Shown here piece by piece: positions 59,403 to 64,000 of a DNA stretch of 64,000 nucleotides. The DNA comes from Colwellia piezophila ATCC BAA-637 (GTDB taxonomy: Bacteria; Pseudomonadota; Gammaproteobacteria; Enterobacterales; Alteromonadaceae). The DNA is taken from assembly GCF_000378625.1 (NCBI RefSeq), contig NZ_KB905164.1, positions 124,001 to 188,000 of the forward strand, read 5' to 3'. A model generated the notes under the pieces. The model saw nothing but the letters and a program-made list of their open reading frames with translations. It was not told where the DNA came from and made no database searches. Numbering within the stretch: position 1 is the first letter of the stretch; each line of letters starts with the position of its first letter. Position numbers and translations under genes: made by a program.

Positions 59403-60602
59403 TCAAGTTAAATTTTTCAAAATTAACTTAGTCGCAGCTTCAACAGAAAACACGTTTTTTAGTAAATTATAAGCAGCCTTCCCCTGTTGCTTGCGGTGTT
59501 GCGCATCATCTAATAATTTTTTCGCCTCACATAGTAACTTTTCATCTTCACCATTAATAAATACACTTCCTGCCTCAGCTGCATTAATAATTTCTTGTAA
59601 ATCATTATTAGGATTTACACTACCTAATATAGGTAAAGATTCGACCATATACCCAAGTATCTTTCCTGGAAAATTATGGGCTGTATGGTGTTTAGCTAGT
59701 GAAAACAAACCCACATCTACTTCTGAAAGTACCTGTTTAAATTCAGATTGAGAAATAGATGGCAAGATGGTTACATTTTCTAATGACCAATCCTTTGATA
59801 AATTTTCAATCAACTCAACTTCATCACCTTGGCCAATAAACAGAAAATGAGCTTTAGGAAATCCTTTAAGTCCTCTAGCCAAATTCAATAAGTTTTTCAT
59901 GTCTTGGGCATGTCCAATATTCCCGCCGTAGAAGAAAATAACTTTATCATTTAGGTTTAATCGAGCACGAATACTCTCATATACAAATTGATCACCAAAA
60001 GGTGTCGCAGCGGCCCAATTAAATAGTACATGCGTATTTTTTAATTGGGGATGTAGTGTATTAAATAACTGATGATTCTTTTTAGACATTAAACCAATAC
60101 TATCAGCAGCGTTATAGCTTAATGACTCAAAGAAACGAAAGTAACGAGTTATTAACGACTTTTCAGTGATCATTTTTGCATCAATGGCCCATTGAGGAAA
60201 AAGATCCCTAAGAATTAAGTATGATTTACATTGGCACTTTTTTTTAATTTTATTTACAAACGAACCAAAAAAAATAGAAGGAGAATAATATACAACACCA
60301 TCAAATGTATTTTTTTCAACTTTTGATGAAATAGTTCTCCAAGCATTGAATGACATAAGTGTTTCGTTAATTGCACGTTTAATTTTAGCTACATCTTTTA
60401 CAGGTCCATTAGCAAAACGCCAAATATTAACGCCATCAAGCTCACTAACCTCCAACTTAGCAGCCTTAGAATTAACATTTGGAGTTATAACGGTAACTTT
60501 ATGCCCTAAATTAATAAACTCCAAGGCAAGTTCATGTAACATTTTTGAACCAACTCGGGTACTGTCTGGCAAGTAATCATCAATAACAAAAGCAAAATGC
60601 AT
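59403..60602 (-). CDS. GT4-family glycosyltransferase, probable N-acetyl-L-fucosamine transferase (WbuB-like)
   Basis: 399 residues, GT-B fold. N-terminal FAFVIDDYLPDSTRVGSKML is followed by the donor-binding half VIFFYGGNIGHAQDMKNLL, FLFIGQGDEVELI and FSLAKHHTAHNFPGKILGYM. The gene order fnlA-fnlB-fnlC-wbuB is standard for L-FucNAc-containing O antigens, so UDP-L-FucNAc is the inferred donor. Its ATG overlaps the stop of the preceding gene (TAATG), indicating coupling. A five-residue longer start at 60617 is less likely. Confidence 0.8.
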   Translation of the reverse strand: MHFAFVIDDYLPDSTRVGSKMLHELALEFINLGHKVTVITPNVNSKAAKLEVSELDGVNIWRFANGPVKDVAKIKRAINETLMSFNAWRTISSKVEKNTFDGVVYYSPSIFFGSFVNKIKKKCQCKSYLILRDLFPQWAIDAKMITEKSLITRYFRFFESLSYNAADSIGLMSKKNHQLFNTLHPQLKNTHVLFNWAAATPFGDQFVYESIRARLNLNDKVIFFYGGNIGHAQDMKNLLNLARGLKGFPKAHFLFIGQGDEVELIENLSKDWSLENVTILPSISQSEFKQVLSEVDVGLFSLAKHHTAHNFPGKILGYMVESLPILGSVNPNNDLQEIINAAEAGSVFINGEDEKLLCEAKKLLDDAQHRKQQGKAAYNLLKNVFSVEAATKLILKNLT

Positions 60603-61732
60603 TAACTCTTCTTCCAAACGAACTTGTTAACGTAATCAGTGTAACTTGTAATTATTCTTACGACTTTATCTGAAACATTCGGCGCGATGTAATCTTTCAC
60701 AAGGTTTAGTGAGCGTTCAGAGCCTGTTTTTTGATCTTCAAGAATTTCGATTGCTTGTAAAATGCGATCCATTTCCATTCCTGTGAACATTACAGCCCCT
60801 TCTTCAAAACCTTCAGGTCTTTCATGAGCTTCACGAATATTTAATGCAGCAAAATTCATTATTGAAGATTCTTCAGTAATTGTTCCACTGTCACTTAATA
60901 CCAATTTAGAATCACATTGAAGACGAACATAATCAGAAAACCCTAGTGGTTTCATTAATTTTACTAATGAATGAAACTTTAAATTTAAAGCATCTATCTT
61001 TTTCCGGGTTCGAGGGTGTGTAGATACAATAATTGGGTATTGATACTTTTCCGCCAATGTATTTAAAACGGTTACATATTTATGAATATTACTCTCTGAA
61101 TCTACATTTTCTTCTCTATGAACACTAACAACAAAGTATTCTTTTACTTTTAGATCTAAACGAGAAACTACATCTGATGCCATAATCTTATTTTTATAAT
61201 AAGACAAAACCTCATCCATTGGGCTACCTGTTTTAATAATAAATTCAGGCTTTAAACCTTCATTTAAAAGGTATTCTCTTGCTATATCGGTGTACGGCAT
61301 ATTAATGTCGGAGATATGATCTACAATCTTGCGATTAATCTCTTCAGGTACACGCATATCAAAACAACGATTACCCGCTTCCATATGAAAAATAGGAATT
61401 TTTCTCCGCTTAGCTGAAATGGCGGAAAGTGCGCTATTAGTATCGCCTAAAATCAATAAAGCATCGGGTGCTGTTTCTGCAAACATTTCATCCGATTTAG
61501 CTATAACTTGCGCCATAGTGTCTGCCGGACTTTTTCCTGCACACTCAAGGAAAACATCTGGTGCACGAATACCTAGGTCATCAAAGAAAATTTGGTTAAG
61601 TTCATAATCATAATTTTGACCGGTATGAACTAAAATGTGATCACAATATTTATCTAATTTATCAATAGTTCTAGATAAGCGTATTATCTCAGGACGAGTA
61701 CCAACAATGGTGACTACTTTCAATTTTTTCAT
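60602..61732 (-). CDS. fnlC: UDP-N-acetylglucosamine 2-epimerase-type enzyme, probably forms UDP-L-FucNAc
   Basis: 376 residues of the WecB fold: VTIVGTRPEIIRL, HTGQNYDYELNQIFFDDLG, ILGDTNSALSA, FHMEAGNRCFDMRVPEE and LSDSGTITEESS. In the WbjB-WbjC-WbjD pathway the third enzyme epimerises C2 to give UDP-L-FucNAc. The fixed neighbours separate it from ordinary WecB. Its start overlaps the end of the preceding reductase (ATGA). Confidence 0.86.
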   Translation of the reverse strand: MKKLKVVTIVGTRPEIIRLSRTIDKLDKYCDHILVHTGQNYDYELNQIFFDDLGIRAPDVFLECAGKSPADTMAQVIAKSDEMFAETAPDALLILGDTNSALSAISAKRRKIPIFHMEAGNRCFDMRVPEEINRKIVDHISDINMPYTDIAREYLLNEGLKPEFIIKTGSPMDEVLSYYKNKIMASDVVSRLDLKVKEYFVVSVHREENVDSESNIHKYVTVLNTLAEKYQYPIIVSTHPRTRKKIDALNLKFHSLVKLMKPLGFSDYVRLQCDSKLVLSDSGTITEESSIMNFAALNIREAHERPEGFEEGAVMFTGMEMDRILQAIEILEDQKTGSERSLNLVKDYIAPNVSDKVVRIITSYTDYVNKFVWKKS

Positions 61733-62607
61733 GATTTTCCTTGATATCTTTTTTTATAATCAGTATTCATATCGGTGATCATTGCTTCCCAAGTAGGAAT
61801 CTTAAAACTGATTAATTGCCGTAAGCTGTTTGAATTTAAAGAACGATCAATAGTTAATTCTGTTGATTCTTCAATTTCAATTTCTTTATTATAAATTGTG
61901 GAAACTAATTTCAGCAAAGAAAACTTATCAATAGGATCTACACTTAAGTGGTATAGCCCTATTATCTCAGACCTAGGTAGTATATGTTCTGCAAGTAGTT
62001 TAGCTATCACACACGTAGGTAAGCCAGAAAATATTGCCTTTGAAAAACCTTTCGTTTTATTTTCCTGAGATAAGAACCAATCAATTAAACTGAAACTTGA
62101 AGATAACTCATGGCCAATAATTGACGTTCTAAGCGTTAAATGCGGTGCATAATCAACTTCTCCTAGACTTTTACTTTTACCATACAAGTCAATAGCATCT
62201 GGAATATCATTTTCTAGATATCCTCCTTTTGTCCCAGCAAAAATACAGTCAGTTGAAAAATGTATAAATTTAGCTTCAAGGCGAGTACAAATACGGGCCA
62301 GTTGATGAGGCAATAACGAGTTAATTACAATAGCATCAGTATGTTGTTTAGCAATATCGAGCTGTTTAATTAACCCAATACAGTTGATAACGACGTCCGG
62401 CTTTAAATTGGCAATTACAGCTTCAATATTATTAATATTATCAACGTCAATACCTTCAATTATTTGATCCCGAAAGTCTATAAAAAAACGTTCTTTTCCA
62501 TCGATATTACGTACAGTCCCATATACATCTAACCCAGAATACTCACTTAAATTACTGAATAAGCTATAGCCTAACATCCCTGTCGCACCAATTATTAAAA
62601 CTTTCAT
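61729..62607 (-). CDS. fnlB: RmlD-like SDR reductase, probable UDP-sugar C4 reductase
   Basis: 292 residues. Rossmann start VLIIGATGMLGYSLFSNL; FIHFSTDCIFAGTKGGY; YGKSKSLGEVDY holds the YxxxK catalytic pair. Equivalent to WbjC/FnlB, the second step toward UDP-L-FucNAc. It starts directly after the stop of the preceding dehydratase gene and overlaps the next by four bases. A dTDP-rhamnose reductase is excluded mainly by context (no rmlABC). Confidence 0.86.
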   Translation of the reverse strand: MKVLIIGATGMLGYSLFSNLSEYSGLDVYGTVRNIDGKERFFIDFRDQIIEGIDVDNINNIEAVIANLKPDVVINCIGLIKQLDIAKQHTDAIVINSLLPHQLARICTRLEAKFIHFSTDCIFAGTKGGYLENDIPDAIDLYGKSKSLGEVDYAPHLTLRTSIIGHELSSSFSLIDWFLSQENKTKGFSKAIFSGLPTCVIAKLLAEHILPRSEIIGLYHLSVDPIDKFSLLKLVSTIYNKEIEIEESTELTIDRSLNSNSLRQLISFKIPTWEAMITDMNTDYKKRYQGKS

Positions 62608-63642
62608 TTAAACGCCTTCAGGTATTATTAAATTACCAGCTTCAATGTCTCGCATAAAATCTAACTTTCTTAATAGCGTTTTCATGCCATCAACATCTAA
62701 ACGTTGTGTGTTGTGTGAATTATAGTCTTCTACTTGAGAGAGATCTTTTTCACCCTCTTCAAAATACTTAGAATAATTTAAATCACGGTTATCAGCTGGT
62801 ATACGGTAATATTCACCTTGGTCCTGAGCAACAAACATTTCCTCTCTACTACATAAAGCTTCAAAAAGTTTTTCACCATGGCGTGTACCAATTATGTTTA
62901 CTTTATGTTCAGGTTTTTTCATTAAACTAAAAATTGCTTGAGTTAACACATCAATTGTCGCACCTGGGGCTTTTTGTACAAAAATATCACCATTAACTCC
63001 ATTGGTGAATGCATGAATAACTAGATCTACAGCATCATCTAAAGTCATCATAAAACGGGTCATATTAGGATCCGTTACAGTAAGCGCAGTTCCCTCAATA
63101 ATTTGACGACAAAACAACGGAATAACACTACCTCGAGATGCCATCACATTACCGTAACGAGTGGTACAAATTGTCATACCTTTTGGAACATTACGCGACT
63201 TAGCAACAATCACTTTTTCCATCATCGCTTTAGATATACCCATCGCATTAATTGGATAAACAGCTTTATCAGTACTCAAACAAACAACATTTTTAACATT
63301 ATGGTTTATTGCAGCTTCAAGAACATTTTCAGTGCCTATAACATTCGTTTTAACCGCTTCTAAGGGATAAAACTCACAAGATGGTACTTGCTTTAATGCT
63401 GCTGCATGAAAGATAAAATCAACGCCTCGCATGCAATTTGAAACACTCTGGTAATCACGAACGTCACCAATGTAAAACTTTAATTTGTTTGAGTTAAAAG
63501 CTTTCCGCATATCATCTTGTTTTTTCTCATCACGTGAGAAAATACGAATTTCTTTTATATCACTATCAAGAAATCTTTTTAATACTGCATTACCGAAGGA
63601 GCCGGTACCTCCAGTAATTAGTAGTACTTTATTTTTAAACAT
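62608..63642 (-). CDS. fnlA: UDP-GlcNAc 4,6-dehydratase/5-epimerase (CapE/WbjB type)
   Basis: 344 residues. LLITGGTGSFGNAVL, FIFHAAALKQVPSCEFYP, STDKAVYPINAMGISKAMMEK (shown by its key residues: Thr-Asp-Lys and Met-x-x-x-Lys instead of Tyr-x-x-x-Lys) and TRYGNVMASRGSVIPLF. The Met-for-Tyr change is normal in this inverting dehydratase family. First committed enzyme of UDP-L-FucNAc synthesis. ATG at 63642 has GAGAGAT upstream and follows the Stealth gene stop by one base; the 63687 frame would overlap it. Confidence 0.88.
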   Translation of the reverse strand: MFKNKVLLITGGTGSFGNAVLKRFLDSDIKEIRIFSRDEKKQDDMRKAFNSNKLKFYIGDVRDYQSVSNCMRGVDFIFHAAALKQVPSCEFYPLEAVKTNVIGTENVLEAAINHNVKNVVCLSTDKAVYPINAMGISKAMMEKVIVAKSRNVPKGMTICTTRYGNVMASRGSVIPLFCRQIIEGTALTVTDPNMTRFMMTLDDAVDLVIHAFTNGVNGDIFVQKAPGATIDVLTQAIFSLMKKPEHKVNIIGTRHGEKLFEALCSREEMFVAQDQGEYYRIPADNRDLNYSKYFEEGEKDLSQVEDYNSHNTQRLDVDGMKTLLRKLDFMRDIEAGNLIIPEGV

Positions 63643-63643
63643 A

Positions 63644-64000
63644 TTATCTCTCTTTTTCAAAACTAGATATTTCGGGTAATAATGCATCTAACTTTTGAGT
63701 CATCTCTAACTTACATTTATTAAAATCAGATTCGGATATACCATCTCCATCTGATACACATAGAAATTTAATATTGTGTAAATCAATATTTTGCATATCT
63801 TGATATGTAAAAACGGCGATAGATAGGTGATCATAATGCATTTTAGGGGTGAATTTATTCCTTACCAAATTATAGAATCTGCATAAGTACTCTGTAATAT
63901 CGGTACTGCACCTAAACTTAGAAGAAACAGTTTCTTCCATAACCTTTGGTAAAATAGACCACAACTCACGATAGGTCGACTTTAAATGGGCTTGTGGTTG
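63644..64000 (-). CDS. Stealth-family sugar-phosphate transferase, C-terminal part
   Basis: 118 residues, open through the right edge, so the 5' end is outside the window. QAHLKSTYRELWSILPKV and TVSSKFRCSTDI match the Stealth CR3 pattern. IKFLCVSDGDG and LDALLPEISSFEKE match CR4. Stealth proteins transfer hexose-1-phosphate units in capsule and exopolysaccharide assembly. It is directly upstream of fnlA with one base between, so it belongs to the same transcript. A phosphate-linked surface glycan containing L-FucNAc is a fair inference. Confidence 0.78.
   Translation of the reverse strand, partial: QPQAHLKSTYRELWSILPKVMEETVSSKFRCSTDITEYLCRFYNLVRNKFTPKMHYDHLSIAVFTYQDMQNIDLHNIKFLCVSDGDGISESDFNKCKLEMTQKLDALLPEISSFEKER

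Noticed and set aside
63644..63687. Longer fnlA start at 63687
   Set aside because: It would overlap the end of the Stealth gene by about 44 bases; ATG 63642 has a good ribosome binding site and starts at the Rossmann fold.

Overview
The window looks like chromosome of a cold-adapted marine gammaproteobacterium of the Colwellia type (Alteromonadales). This is inferred from an AT-rich genome, an oleABCD long-chain olefin cluster, gammaproteobacterial blocks in usual order (msbA-lpxK-ycaR-kdsB, ruvC-ruvA-ruvB, cmoA-cmoB, cysD-cysN-transporter-cysC) and a rhombosortase. No similarity search was possible. No rRNA, tRNA, insertion sequence, prophage or CRISPR array was seen.

Layout. 1-4317: oleA-oleB-oleC-oleD on the minus strand (oleD runs off the left edge), making polyunsaturated hydrocarbons from fatty acyl thioesters. 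4318-10484: a 1472-residue secreted calcium-binding repeat protein, a small outer-membrane-like protein and repeat-rich spacers. 10485-14801: gamma-glutamyltransferase, a DTW-domain tRNA modifier, a rhombosortase and galE. 14919-20868: sulfate activation (cysD, cysN, SLC13 permease, cysC) followed by a DHH phosphoesterase. 21095-29121: comEA, a thioredoxin-like lipoprotein, mfd, csiV, a DUF1244 protein and rsuA. 29312-33788: a large sensor with an HD-GYP domain and an L16-type ribosomal oxygenase.

33893-40821: kdsB, ycaR, lpxK and msbA (Kdo and lipid A assembly and export), then comEC. 40990-46240: DUF2062 protein, ruvB-ruvA-ruvC, a small orphan gene and aspS. 46570-54028: a diguanylate cyclase with several periplasmic binding-protein modules, cmoA-cmoB, a dGTPase and a patatin. 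54483-64000: pgi, an alkaline phosphatase lipoprotein, galU and a tightly coupled set for UDP-N-acetyl-L-fucosamine synthesis and transfer, starting in a Stealth-family gene cut by the right edge.

Cross-links: the rhombosortase at 13.0 kb probably processes the repeat protein at 4.8-9.2 kb, which ends in a GlyGly-CTERM-like tail. Pgi, GalE and GalU supply sugar nucleotides upstream of the surface polysaccharide genes. The window is rich in short tandem repeats, both between genes and inside csiV, comEC and the calcium-binding protein, and holds a dispersed palindromic element present once compact (33893-33948) and once split by about 150 bp (4574-4780).
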